Assembly: GCF_029227915.1 (NCBI RefSeq) | Contig: NC_079885.1 | Span: 24,305,001 to 24,369,000 of the forward strand | Reading direction: 5' to 3' | Length of the DNA stretch: 64,000 nt | Origin: Hydractinia symbiolongicarpus | Taxonomy: Eukaryota; Cnidaria; Hydrozoa; Anthoathecata; Hydractiniidae | In this document: positions 12,985 to 24,340 of the stretch, piece after piece | How positions within the stretch are numbered: position 1 is the stretch's first letter | Layout: every line of letters begins with the position of its first letter | The notes under the pieces: model-generated | What the model saw: only the letters and a program-made list of their open reading frames with translations | Database searches by the model: none | What the model was told of the DNA's origin: nothing | Translations under genes and position numbers: made by a program

Positions 12985-13105
12985 TAGAGGCTCAAAGTCT
13001 CAATTTTTACCCTTGGCCCCAACCATGGCAGCACCTAATGGAAACTCTAAACTAAGTTCATTCAATCTCCCATTTTACAGGATTTTAGGGTTGGAAGGTA
13101 TGTAA
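12985..13105 (-). repeat. Dispersed repeat, copy A
   Basis: Read on the minus strand it matches 41504-41650: both run from CATACCTTCCAACCC through a segment like CTTAGTTTAGAGTTTCCAT to TTTGAGCCTCTAGAT. It is a two-copy interspersed repeat in this window with no coding potential, of unknown type. Confidence 0.75.
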
Positions 13106-13300
13106 TTAGCGAAAGTGGTATATATATATACTCCATTTTTTCGCAGTCAGCTAAATGAGACCACACATGGCATAACTTTGTAAGTTTTTATTTGTAAATA
13201 TTGAAAGATTTATATATCTAGCCTAGATACTTAAAATACTAGTCCCTGTTAAGTTAGAAAAATACTGTAGCTACAGGGAAGTTTTAAATTAAAATATTAA

Positions 13301-14150
13301 TTACCTATAATTCAGTTCAACAACAACAAAATTTGTAATTTCTAAGTGAGGAATTGACGGGTATAGGCCAACTATATCAGCTGTAACAAGAATCAAATTT
13401 TTTGGAACTTCACCGAGATCTTTGAGCACGGAAATAAAATGACCACTGTCTTTAATGTAAGACCTACCACTCTGCATCAAAGGTTTCATGTGATGATCTA
13501 AAAATTCCAAAGCTTTTTCAGTGGGGGTACCACAATTAAATATTATTGGCTGGCCAGGAACATTTTCTAACCTCTTATGGATCTTAGGCACGAGGTAGAA
13601 CTTTCCCAAGTTGGCTGCCTTCTCATACGGGTACAAAAAGTATATAAGCTCTTTTTCACTTATGCACTTCTTTTTGGCCAAATTTTGAAACATGGCATTG
13701 CTACGTTTAGCTAACTTACTGCAAACCCCTCTATCGTTCTTACAGGTTTCGTAGATAGAATTGTCATTAAGCTGCCTCTCTGCCTCTGCAAGATAATCTT
13801 CCCTTCCCCAGACTACAACACGACCCTTGACAGCCTATTAAGGTTAAAGTTACGATTTATACCCGGTAATAATGCAAAAATATCAGCCTCTAATCTACTA
13901 AGAAATAGTTCCAAAGCAGGACTTCTTGTAGGAGGGTTCCATTTTGATTTAAGACGAAAAGTTGGAACCTCACTGAATTTTTCGGAAACTTCATTCCTGA
14001 ATCGCGTAAGATTCGAACAAGCAACTGATTTTACAAACAGACTTGCAAAAATGCATAATCTGTTTCAAATGGACGTCGCTACCTTCACAATTCAAGATAA
14101 TCACTTCAATTGGTACGAACCACAAGTTTTAATAATGCTCATTACTAGTA
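13301..14150 (-). pseudogene. Penelope-like reverse transcriptase relic, N-terminal part
   Basis: Decayed N-terminal half of a Penelope-like element (PLE) polyprotein. Reading down the minus strand it begins near 14150 with the PLE upstream region (FRLKSKWNPPTRSPALELF), then jumps frame and lacks the segment leading up to the DKG motif. It continues from about 13835 as KGRVVVWGREDYL and then FYLVPKIHK, PTEKALEFLDHH, SYIKDSGHF and TADIVGLYPSIPH. These match the PLE order of DKG..VVV, LPKIHK, PTE..S.F.DHHL and the first catalytic Asp in D..SLYT.IPH. It ends at 13301, before the YxDD motif, thumb and endonuclease. The copy is inactive: frameshift, internal deletion and 3' truncation. Its start lies only some 35 bases after the SF3 frame's stop on the same strand. 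Confidence 0.8.
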
Positions 14151-14184
14151 GTATTGTAAAAAATGAAGACGAAAAATTGTAAAT

Positions 14185-15285
14185 TTAATATCTTAATAAT
14201 ACATCCTTATCATTATTTACATGTGTTGTCAAAAGCCCGTATAAATAATACAACATATCTTCCCCACAACTAGATAAGGGTCCTATACAATCATAATCTA
14301 TTCTACAAGTAAGTAACATATCCATTCGTATAAAAAAACATCGTTTTTTGAAATTCTCCATCTCCAAATAGTGCCACTTGAAAATGTCTCCAACTGAGTC
14401 TGCGTTTATAGTAAGAATTGTAGGTCGCGGAGTAATGCGTTTAGGTGCTTTATATTTAACTTCTGTCCGAAGAGACTGTGAACTTTCGGAAAGATTTTTC
14501 ATCTGCTGCAAAACAGCTCCATTCTCAAAAACAAACTCATCGCAACGGTATACGAGAGAACTACACAAACATTCAAATAGAAATTGCAATGGGTTGTTAC
14601 CCGTAGGGCAATTGAATATGCCCTGTACCCAATCGGTAACATTCTACATAGCAAATTACCAAGAAATGTTTTGCCACTGTTAGAACGACCAAATAATATC
14701 AATCCTTTCTTTTTTGGATTAATATTGAATGCCCAATTAGCAAGTATTTTAGACAAGTCTTCCAAATGCATTCCATTTTCATCCGCAATAGTTTGTAAAA
14801 GTTTTCGAATAGCACCAACATATTTACAACTTAAAGTATTTTGTTTAGGTAGCTTAAACTGTTTACACGCAATCAAATAGTTTTTAACAGCTTCAAGCTG
14901 AGGAGGGTGGATATTCTTTTCAAGATTACGTAAAGTAGCACACTTGGATAGAAAAATGCAATTACAGAACCCATTAACTTGATGTTCTAGCATGTTCCTG
15001 ATTGTACGTCATTTTCTCCATCATTTTGCTCCATTGTGGGAGCGTCCACGTTATCAAATCCTGTGCTGTCTTTAAGTCTTAGCTTGACAGGTTGAGAATC
15101 TCTGGGTAGTTGTTTGCGTTTAAGATTTGGCTTACTTTCAGTGTTATCCGGTGTTCGTTGAGACTCCATTCTTTTTGAAAAGGATATAAATTCTCTGTAC
15201 GTACGATGTTATCAAGTAAAAAATCAGATACGCTTTCCTCTTCTTCTAATACTCCAAGTAGTTGATACTGAATAAATGATTCCAT
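14185..15285 (-). pseudogene. Superfamily 3 helicase frame (parvovirus NS1-like), broken
   Basis: Three minus-strand frames read like one protein of roughly 360 residues with breaks. An acidic N-terminal piece (from ATG at 15285) is followed by a lysine- and glutamine-rich piece (15169-14987) in another frame. Next comes a frame from 14993 carrying a Walker A loop, FGRSNSGKT (near 14680-14710). After a further frame change near 14590-14640 the last frame, to the TAA at 14185, carries a Walker B-like CDEF, an asparagine sensor in PTILTIN and an Arg finger region KKRCFFI. This motif order is that of SF3 helicases such as parvovirus NS1. No HUH nuclease domain is visible upstream. It may be an endogenous viral copy or a retroelement-borne helicase ORF; neighbouring Penelope-like relics make the latter worth testing. 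Broken as it stands. Confidence 0.7.
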
Positions 15286-15849
15286 TGGTAATGCTGCGGA
15301 GGATTTTAAAACATGGTTATATACTTTTTATAAAGCAATTAGTGGTTAATTAAAATAAACCTTAACGTGGCATAAGATCCACCACAAAAATGGCGCGTGC
15401 GCCTACATTCATTTAAACCAATCACATCACCCGTAAACTTTCTCTATAATATTGATATCCTCTACAAAGAACCACGCCTAATACTATGAGAGATATATAT
15501 ATATATATTGACGTTAAGAAACTAAAAAGGAGGAAGTTGGTTCTCTCATGCGAACAAATCTCAGTGGTTTAGCACATTCTGTTGGCCATTTTCATTTTAA
15601 TTTTTTAATGAAATAATTTAAACTTCCCTAAAATATATCTAGCAATTGCCTTTTGTACACTATGATAAAAAATATTTTGTTTATATATTAAAAATGAGTG
15701 AATCTATTTTCTTTAAAACAAACAAACTATCATAACTTGAAGTAGCTTCCCTGCAGATTCTTGTCAGGCTTCAACTTCTTTAAAAAAATAGCACTTTAAG
15801 GTTTCTATTTACAAAATCAGTGTTTGCTTGACCCAACATAGTAAGGCAG

Positions 15850-16152
15850 CAAAATGATCAACAAACAAGAAACCACAGAGATTTGCAAAGTTAGAGATCA
15901 CAGCTACAGTTTTACCTCATCTACAATTTTAAGATGTTTGGTAACGCGCACTTACAATCAAATTTATTACACTCTTGTTTTAGCATTTTTGCAGTGTATC
16001 AATCATAGCCAGTCTAACAAGAACTGGAGTGAAATGAAACTCCTGATGCGTTCCACCTTTCTTTATTAATGGTGTCCTTGTGTTGTTCGAAGTGGGTGGC
16101 GATTTTCAACTTTGTCTCCCCGACATATTTTTTACCGCATTTGCATGGGATA
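15850..16152 (-). pseudogene. Penelope-type GIY-YIG endonuclease relic
   Basis: On the minus strand, 16152 downwards reads PCKCGKKYVGETKLKIATHF, the Cys-rich linker and YVG half of a PLE GIY-YIG domain. It is followed by a segment like the family's EQH..T...GNW..SG...H region, then two in-frame stops and a C-terminal tail reading TAKMLKQECNKF. The GIY half is lost into AT-rich sequence above 16152. It is a C-terminal fragment of an element like the one at 13301-14150, on the same strand and upstream of the SF3 frame. Confidence 0.7.
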
Positions 16153-17335
16153 ATGTATATGCATGGGATAATGTATACGTTTAATGATAATGTATAATGT
16201 ATATATATAATTTATATGAAAAATTTATAAACTAGTAAACACTCAGTGAGAAAGTTAAACTTAATACATGTCCAACCTTCGCAGCGTTTACATGAGCGTA
16301 TTGTAATATACAACAACAAATCTGATAACAACTAACTCATAATATAACATAAATAAAACGTTCATATGTCTGAGTAATGCAAAACACGTAATATATACAG
16401 TTTTCTAAATATTACTCAATCAAAATAAAACAAACGAGTACATGTCAACTTATGACCTGTTAGTTAAATGTAGGAAAACAGTCGTGTAACAAAATAAATG
16501 TACGAAAGCAGATGCTTCATCAAACAAAATGTGTACGCAACAAGCGAAAATAGTACTAAAATTAGGCCAAAAAGTTTAAAGAAAATATATATCTTGGGTA
16601 TAACTAAAATATTGTGGTTCAAGTATTTATGTTTTAAAACCTAGCACAACATTGTATTTCAAAACCTTACCTAACTTTATTCTGAGAGGTTCGGATCCAG
16701 GATTTTTATGTAACTACAGTGACTAACGCGAGTAAATAAATGCAAGTAAAATAGTCCAGAGTGAAAGTACAATGTCAGTGCAAGTAAAATAAATAAGAGT
16801 AATCTCTTTAATAACGCGAGTACGCAGTAATTAAACTACCCAAGAGAAATCTTTAAAAAATATATCATGTTACTCGCGAGGTATATTAAAGAGAAATATA
16901 AGGCATTAATTTTAATTTACCATTTAAAAAATAAATTTTAAAGTTCAATTTTTCCGTCTCTCACTTCTTTAAATGCTTTTGCTACCTTCGTTATATAAAA
17001 TCACTTCCAGCATGTTCTTTCCCAAGCAAAGACTCAGCATGATATCTAATTATAGTTATGGTGATCAATTGCCACATGCAGACTTGCTTTCTGAATATTT
17101 TTTTAACAAACATTACTTTATAACTCAGACAACAATCTGTATAATTGTAAAATATTGTCGTAACAGCAGGATGTCACAAACCTTGTTTTCTTTTTTGTTT
17201 TAAGATCCAAGCAACAAAAATAATGTGAGGGATGTTTTTTATTCAAAAAACAGTTTAATGGTTAATAATATTTACAAAAACGTTTTTAACTAAAAAAAAG
17301 TTTTATGAATGTAACATACATGTTTTATAATTTTT
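16153..17335. other. Gene-free AT-rich region
   Basis: No recognisable coding segment. It contains short direct repeats (the GGGATAATGTATA motif near 16150-16190, GCAAGTAAAATA near 16740-16790). The open frame at 16973-17203 is unsupported. Confidence 0.55.
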
Positions 17336-18775
17336 TTTCGTTCTATTGCTACGTCGTATAAATTCATCAATTGCATGTTGACAGTCTCTCCATGCGCCAG
17401 GTGCAGCCATGTTGATTGGATAAAACTTCCAACAAAAAGCTTTAACAATATCTTATTTGTAACGTGGGTTTTTTAACTCCTCTACAATTTCTTCTTACAA
17501 GCTCCTTGTGGTCAATAATTTAGCCAACAACAGATAGCTAAAGTTTTTGAAAGATGTCGCTTTTTGTCTCACTTCATTGGTTATCAGCCAGGATTCAGTG
17601 GGAATTTCCATAGTAGGAGCGGTGTCTAGCTTGTACTTTTTCTATATAATCTTTGATTTATTTGAAAATCTTCATCATCAATATTCGTCCTCTGCATCAA
17701 CTTTAGTGGAGACAACTCCTGGACTAAAGGTAACGTTTCATCAGTGTCATCGATAACGTTTGCAGATAAGGCATTCCCTTCCAACGCAGCTATTCTCTTT
17801 TCTAGTCTTTTAATGATTTGTCACATAGCAGCACAATTGTACGTGCAGTGATTTGTTGGCTTGGGATAATTCGGAAAAAGCGTTGTTCTAACGGCAGGTG
17901 TTGATTGCAAAGGTCTGACTGGTGAAGGCAGAGAAAAAGGGATAGTGTTGAAGTTGGTGGCGAAAATGATGGCAGTGGTTTTATAGGTGAAGCCAATAAC
18001 TTTAGAAATGAAAATTGTTTTCAACTTTATTGTTTTGTGTCTTAAGAGTTCTTTGGCAGTGTTTTCCACTTTATCCTTTGGCGGTTCTTTGACGGTGTTT
18101 TTCACTTCACCATTTTGTGCCCTCTGCAGTTCTCGTAAAACATCGCTAAAATCAACTTGGTGATTTAGTTGTGGGACTTTGTAAAATTTATTTCTGTAAT
18201 TGCAGGTTGTTTTTTATTATCAGCTGCAATCTAAAAAGAAGTTTATATTACATAAATTAGATAAGAAAAAAATTTCTGTGCTGATTCTTACGACACGTTT
18301 TTTATAAACTAACATCCTTCTTGATGAACTTCTGCTACTTATGTTTCAGCTGTTGTCTGTTTTTTGTTTTTGATGTTTTTTATTTTTTATTTTTTTATTT
18401 TTCGACCTCTTCAATAATTAATGTTTTCTCGTTGTTCAACCAATCTCTTTTAAACTGTGTGTAATTTGACCATTCATCCAAAAAGAAAGAAAAAATCATC
18501 ACTACTAACAGTAAAAATTTGACTTAGCCTCCGTTTTTCTTTAGGTTTACCAAACTATACATACTGTTTAGAAATAAAATTGTAGCTTTGTGATTTTGTA
18601 CATTCCTTCTGCTACCCCATCGCACAAATACATTGTCGTCCACGCTCAGTAACTTTTCTTCCCTATTTACAATATCTTTAGTTTTGACAGAACCAATACA
18701 TTTATCTTCATCGAAGAAGAGGCATGCATATTTGTATGCTTTAACTCTTGTTTGACTGAAAAATGATGATGCCAT
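17336..18775 (-). pseudogene. Decayed BEN-domain gene
   Basis: The minus-strand segment 18775-18545 starts with ATG and encodes YKYACLFFDEDKCIGSVKT...DDNVFVRW...KATILFLN. This resembles the N-terminal module of BEN-domain proteins, which holds a short beta-rich segment ending in a hydrophobic strand. A GTATGT donor follows. Further down (18180-17820) lie a Lys/Glu-rich linker and a short coiled-coil segment, and then (about 17540-17336) a region reading like a BEN domain: an LLTTRSL-like segment, KNPRY, FYPINMAAPGAWRDCQHAID. Stops and frame changes separate the pieces, and the first acceptor joins out of frame. BEN domains bind DNA or chromatin. I call it a pseudogene; mis-set introns could explain some but probably not all breaks. 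Confidence 0.5.
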
Positions 18776-18854
18776 GGTGAACTCAGATAAATGAAGACAC
18801 TTGAAATAAATAAGAAAACTTTTTATAGTTAGTTTTTGGGGTTTTTTTCATCTC

Positions 18855-19115
18855 ATTGTACTCGGGAGTGCAAAAGCAAGTCATTATGATAGAAGTTTAA
18901 TTACCTGCTTTGTTTTATACTCTAACTATACTCGAGAGTGCAAAAACAAAGGTTATTAAATGATGAATGAAATTTTATACTTTTTTTTAATTCCTACTCT
19001 CACAAAACAGAAGTCATTAAATAAGGAATTTGATTTTCTGCCTTTTTATTTCTTATTCTAAGTATACTTGAGAGTGCAAAAACAAAGGTTATTAGATGAT
19101 GAATGAAATCTCTTA
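18855..19115 (+). repeat. Tandem repeat of about 135 bp
   Basis: The block with ACTCGAGAGTGCAAAAACAA and GGTTATTAAATGATGAATGA near 18928-18974 recurs with few changes near 19064-19110. A shorter, more diverged start of it lies near 18858. Non-coding. Confidence 0.7.
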
Positions 19116-19479
19116 CTCTCGAAAATGTATAGCTTTACTCACGATCGGCACTGTAAGCAAAACGATGTTTTTAGAGATAACTGCCCAGAATAGGTGTTTA
19201 AGTACGCCAAATGGGCGTATCTAATTTTACCTAAATTTCTCTCCGGGTCTAGCCTTGTTCAGGCTTTTTCCAGCATTATAAAAAAGTACAATAAGTAACA
19301 AAATACATAAAAAAATATACAGCTAAAATATATAAAAGCATATAAACTATGTATAAACCAACCTTAAATCATTTGTTTAGTTACAAACAAACAGTGATGG
19401 AAATAAGGTTGATGATTTACAATAAGTAATAGTAAAAATAAACATCAAGATTTTCAACTACACAAATGAACTCAATCAG

Positions 19480-20100
19480 CAAGTATGTTCGAAAAAGCCA
19501 TTTGTCTCTTATTCTGTGCAGCAAACTCATCTATTACGTCATCGGAGTTCACAGTGATTGACGTGCTGAACATGATAACTGCTAGGCTGCTCAATCTTTC
19601 CTCCAACATCGTGTTTCGCATCTGAGTCTTTAAGCCCAGAGATACTTCTCTCGCAAGTGCATGAGGTTACAGGAACTGTAGCCAGAATTCTCATAACTTC
19701 ACGGATCGATGGAAATGTGTGCCTAATTGTGGTTTTGAGTAAAGAGGTGATATCTGTTGGTAGACCACCTTGAAAGTTTTTCCAACATGTTTACTAAAGA
19801 CATCATCTTATATGAAATAATTTACAAGTCCTGATAAGAAGTCACAGTAGATATGTCAAAACGTAACTTCAGTTCAGAATTTAAATGGTCCAACATTGGA
19901 ATAGTTTTTGTCCTTTTAAAATAATCATAAATGTTCTAGGTTTTGTAGGAGTAAAACACATACTGTTTGAGCTAGAGATACAGCTTTCTCATACCACTCA
20001 TGTAGGGCATTAACTGCATTTACAAGGGATTTTACAAGGTTGGATGCTTCAATCTAACCCGTCAAGGTAAGAACGACCTTCCTAGTTATGTTTTTTAGAA
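19480..20100 (-). pseudogene. hAT-superfamily transposase relic (C-terminal region)
   Basis: Minus-strand translation of 19480-19700 gives a degenerate PVTSCTCERS-type segment followed by GLKTQMRNTMLEERLSSLAV, which is the hAT C-terminal dimerisation region. Upstream, near 19850-19920, the same strand reads KRTKTIPMLDHLNSELKLRF, matching the region before it in ZMYM1-like hAT transposases. Stops and frameshifts lie between, so the gene is dead. hAT transposases cut and paste DNA with 8-bp target duplications. Two small elements elsewhere in the window have 7-8 bp duplications, but no link to this copy is shown. Confidence 0.7.
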
Positions 20101-20483
20101 AAAATGTCAACTTAAATGAGTTGGTTTAGATTTTCCGTCACGACGCAACTCAAATAAAAAAGTTTGAGTAAAGTTGGTAGGACTGGATTTCCTAAAATAT
20201 TATTAATGATAATTATTGGTCCATAGGGGTTCAAACTTCACACCACAAAATACATCTAAACCTTCAGCCTTTCCAACATTTCTCAACCACTTAGTATTTT
20301 CCGTCACGGCCCAACTAAAATTTGAATCCTTAAAAACAACTAGAATGTGGTTTTTATTACATTACTCAAAATCACAGTTCCACAAGTTTTGGAGAAAGAT
20401 GAAAAAAGAAGCTTAAAGGCATCAACAACCTTATAAATAGGAGAATAAGAAATTAATCAAATTGGATTGGAACAATTTTTGAT

Positions 20484-21073
20484 CTATTTAGAAATTGCAA
20501 GTTCAGACAGTACTTGGTGAATATCATGGTCTACAATAAACATTTTAACGTCTTTACCACGTTTCTTTTGCACTGTTGCAGGAGGTTCTGGACAGTTTCC
20601 AACAATACAGTATGCAGATATCAGTGCGTTGCGTGCATGGTCAACATAATATAAAGTACCGTTATTGGTTTCTCTGTGAATTTCCAGATAGTGACCTTCT
20701 ACAACACAGTGTACTGGAGGAAATAGGAATTGTATGTAGTACTGCATTAATTGGTAGGTAAATAGTAATTTACTGTGAGGAGATTGATAGAAAAATGTTA
20801 AAAATACACTTTTTCACAAACTTTCTTGCAGCGCCTGCTTTGTTTTTTGTTTTTGCAAGCAGCTACCATTTTCCAAAATTTTAAGAGCTTATCATAAAAT
20901 TTTGGGGATAATCTTGATGATTTTCCTGTAAATAGACACTGGCCATTATCACCATAATGCAATACTTTCGTTCTACTGCAAATACAACTTACATTTAAGC
21001 AAATTATGTTGGAGAATAAAGCACAATCTTTATGTGGCATTATTGAGATTTTTCTGATGTAAGTTTCAGCCAC
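20484..21073 (-). pseudogene. Unidentified minus-strand coding relic
   Basis: Two adjacent open frames, 21073-20798 (91 residues) and 20747-20484 (87 residues), look protein-like rather than low complexity. The first has several cysteines (SCICSRTKVL..., AACKNKKQSRRCKKVC). The second has HCVVEGHYLEIHRETN, DHARNALISAYCIVGNCPEP and a charged tail with VDHDIHQVL. They may be exons of one gene or parts of a transposon next to the hAT relic. I recognise no family, and no clean GT/AG pair joining them in frame was found. Confidence 0.3.
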
Positions 21074-23354
21074 AATTTCGTTTTCCTACCACAGCATGGC
21101 TGCTTAAACCCACCTTGGTCGACACATATATATTGGAAATAATCAATCAAAACATTAGGCTTGACAAACATGACACATGGGATACATTGTTTTGCACGTT
21201 ATACACGGATTATTAAATGTAACCAATGTTGGTCATGCATTCCAAATACAAGAACTACAACACATGACAACCAACCTTGGTTTGAGCTGGTATACCGTAG
21301 CACAAGATCCATCAAACGCAGTAGCCAAAAAAGGTAGAAGAAAAAATGCCTGGATTCCTTTTTTGTAGGTTGAGCCTAGCTGAATGAGTACCCTCCTAGC
21401 ACAAGCTTAAAAACTTCCCCAATGCTTATTTGGATAATGTGGTAAATATATATACAATAAATAATCAAAATACAGATTGACAGTGTGCTTAACATATGCA
21501 TATATAGGAGATGTGGGTACTGTGTTTCTTCTGCGCTTTTGTCTATCCGCTGTGGCTCTGTTTCCTTGACGACATTTTTCTTTAATAATTTTGTACAGTT
21601 TCATTTATGATAGTTGTGAAGAGAAAAAAAACGACTTTGAATTGTTCTTGTAGATTGAATGGTCATTTAATTGGATATTTTTTTGTTGTCTCATTTAAAA
21701 AACTAGCACAAGTTTCTCATATTCCACTAAACTTCAATCTGAACAAATGAACAACTTAAAATAGTATTATAATATGTTCTTTAGTTAAAAATAAGCACAC
21801 AATTCCATGCTGTAAATAATTAGATTAAATGCAAATAATCGCTTTTACTTCTCATTTCTCTAACTTGATCACTTGCTTTTGTTATGCATTATAAAAACTA
21901 CATTTTTAAGAAAAGTAACTGACAAGTCTCTAAAAGAATTGGGAATTTGTTGAAATGTACTCTGTTGAAATGTACTTTGTTTACTGATGTGTGTCGGAGA
22001 AAACACATTTGTTTTGGGGTTTTTTTTAACTTAAAGTCCTTACTAAACTTTCCATACTTAACAGCTATATGCGGAAGCATATAGCTATGTATGTTAACCT
22101 TCCAGACGGTAAGACATGTCAGTTTTACATAAATAAAATTTCAAACGTTAAAAGTACAATACATCACTGTAAAGAAAGGATAAATGTAGGACGAAAATCT
22201 AATGGCGTATAGCGGATAAGCATGGCAATTTTAATAAGGATGTCTTCCTAGCGTAGAGACCACTGGTTATGTAAACAAAGAAATCTGTCTATAGCTAGCT
22301 AGCTAGCTAAGCTTTCATATTTAAGGAAAAACCTTTATTTATTTAGTAAAATATTAGGGACATTAATCCCTGTGTTAGTTTATGTATTTGTCTAATACTT
22401 ATGTGTTGAAGGAGAGGACGGACACACTACACAAAAACATATTTTTCACATGGAATGTGGAAATCTTTGCTTCTTGATAGTTTTAAAAGTTCTATTAACC
22501 ACATTGCACATTAACAATTACCTACCATATGCATGTTTTATTCGCTTTACAAGACACAAACGCACTAAGATTAGGAGTTTTAAGTCTTTACACGGTCTTG
22601 TCTTGCATGCTGTCGCTATCTCGGTACCATTATAATGAATTTCCCGGGGCTCAGCAATATCAGGCACAACAATCAAAATCCTTACCAATGATGTAATGAT
22701 CTATTTAAAGCATGTGTGGTTATGTGTGAAAGTGATACAATAACTGTATGTTTGGTAGAAGAAAATTTGAAAAGTATCCGTCATTGGAATTTTGATGATG
22801 TCAGCAATAACCTGTCGCTACTTCAAAAAATGTTTTAGAAATTTCTTTACCTGTTACTTTTATTTTATCGAGCTTGAAAAACAGGTGAAGCATAAATTTC
22901 GGGTAAAACGAGTCAGTTAAGGGCATTTTAACTCATAAAGCATTGAAAACAAGATGCAAATATTAACTTTTTCGGATATATAACTCACATTTTAGCATAT
23001 TTGCACAACCCTAGTAAAAAAATCCGAAGATGTCTGAAAAATACCTAGCATATAAAAACACACAGTGGTGGCTCGTTTTACCCCACCATATTAGGGCAAA
23101 ACGAGCCAACAGGTATAACAAACGTTCTTATATTGAAAAATCTTACAAAGCACTTACCTAAGCACTTTATGGTAAAAATACCACTGCCACACCCTTGTAC
23201 ATTAATACAATAAAAAAACAGGTAATTATTAAATGCTTGTGTACGTATAGATAAAAGCCTCGCAATTACTGGGCAGTTTTTCTTTTGAAAAAAGGTAAAA
23301 ATGTGATGATTGAAAAATGTTTAGTAAAAGCAAAAAATTTATATACTTATAAAA
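21074..23354. other. Gene-free region
   Basis: Only short unsupported frames. A Cys-containing minus-strand segment near 21180-21370 might belong to the preceding relic. (TAGC)n-like sequence occurs near 22291-22310. The words GGGTAAAACGAG (22901) and GGGCAAAACGAG (23094) suggest a small interspersed repeat. Otherwise nothing is recognised. Confidence 0.5.
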
Positions 23355-24340
23355 TTAGTTCCACAATAGCGCAATCCTCATGCAGCCATATTCCACATTT
23401 CTCGCACTTAATCCAAGACTCCACTTCCAAAGCCTGGCTCCAAAATCCGCACTAATGTTCTTCAATTTTTTTGTTTTTTCGGTCTCAATTTTTTTTGGCT
23501 GCTTGCTCTGCTTAATTTTACCACTTTTAGGTACAGTTTTTCTCTTCCTAGTTCTTTGAAGATCTAACAGTTTATTTTTATAAGGTGTGCCAGTTATTAT
23601 TTCTGATTCTTCTGAACGCCTTGACTTCGGTTTTTCAATAATATTTGGCACTTTTGGCACAATTGGGGCTTGCTCAGACAATGGCGTAGTCGATAAGCTC
23701 CGGTTTCATCCGTTTGAGCTTAAAAATCATCATAGGTGGGATGCGCGCTACTGTTGATAAACCAGCATCAGACGTTGATGTGGATGGTTCTGCAATTTCA
23801 ATGTCACTCAGCAAACGGTAAAGCTAAAATTGAGGCAGTTGATGTGCACTCTTCGTGGGTCAAGTTTGGGCAAGGATCTTCTAAATATTAATTCTCTGGC
23901 AAAATATCCCTGTTAAATGGCTAGATTCCAGTGCGACGAAAACTGGAAACAGCATTTTCCATTGTAGCTGCCTTTAAATATGCTTTTCTGAACAATTCCC
24001 CAAGAAAATCAACTGATATTCTCCTTGCTGGGTGTTTACACATGCAAGCTGTACAAGTATTATTGTAAGCACTCTTTAATGGCTTGAAAAAAGTACGATC
24101 TAGTGGCTGAAGTTTAAGTGAGGTACGCGGTGGAAGAGAAAGTATAACAATTCTATTATCTTTAGCGAAATCAATAAGTTCAAAATTTTTGATTTGAGAT
24201 TGATGACCATTGAGAATTAATAAAACAGGGATTGTTTTGGATGCATCAGATTACTTGTCAAAATGTTGGATGTATTGTTTGTATGATTTAGTTTTAATCC
24301 AGCCATTGTCTCAGCAAGCCCCAATTGTACCAGTTGGAGC
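23355..24340 (-). pseudogene. pogo/Tigger-like DDE transposase relic
   Basis: Minus-strand reading of about 24240-23950 gives PVLLILNGHQSQIKNFELID, then NRIVILSLPPRTSLKLQPLD and a segment like RTFFKPLKSAYN. This is the core of the DDE_1 (pogo/Tigger, also CENP-B-like) catalytic domain around the second acidic residue, where the family's D-G-H reads N-G-H. The C-terminal frame 23681-23355 is a lysine-rich tail with the TPYKNKL motif typical of these proteins. Stops interrupt the frame and the N-terminal HTH region is absent. Non-functional copy. Confidence 0.75.

Larger units (their letters stand above)
10703..13300. other. Gene-free region after RPUSD2
   Basis: After the RPUSD2 3' UTR no coding segment could be recognised on either strand. 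The stretch holds AT-rich unique-looking sequence, a self-complementary AAATACG array (about 12520-12715) and a dispersed repeat (12985-13105), both listed separately. Confidence 0.6.
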
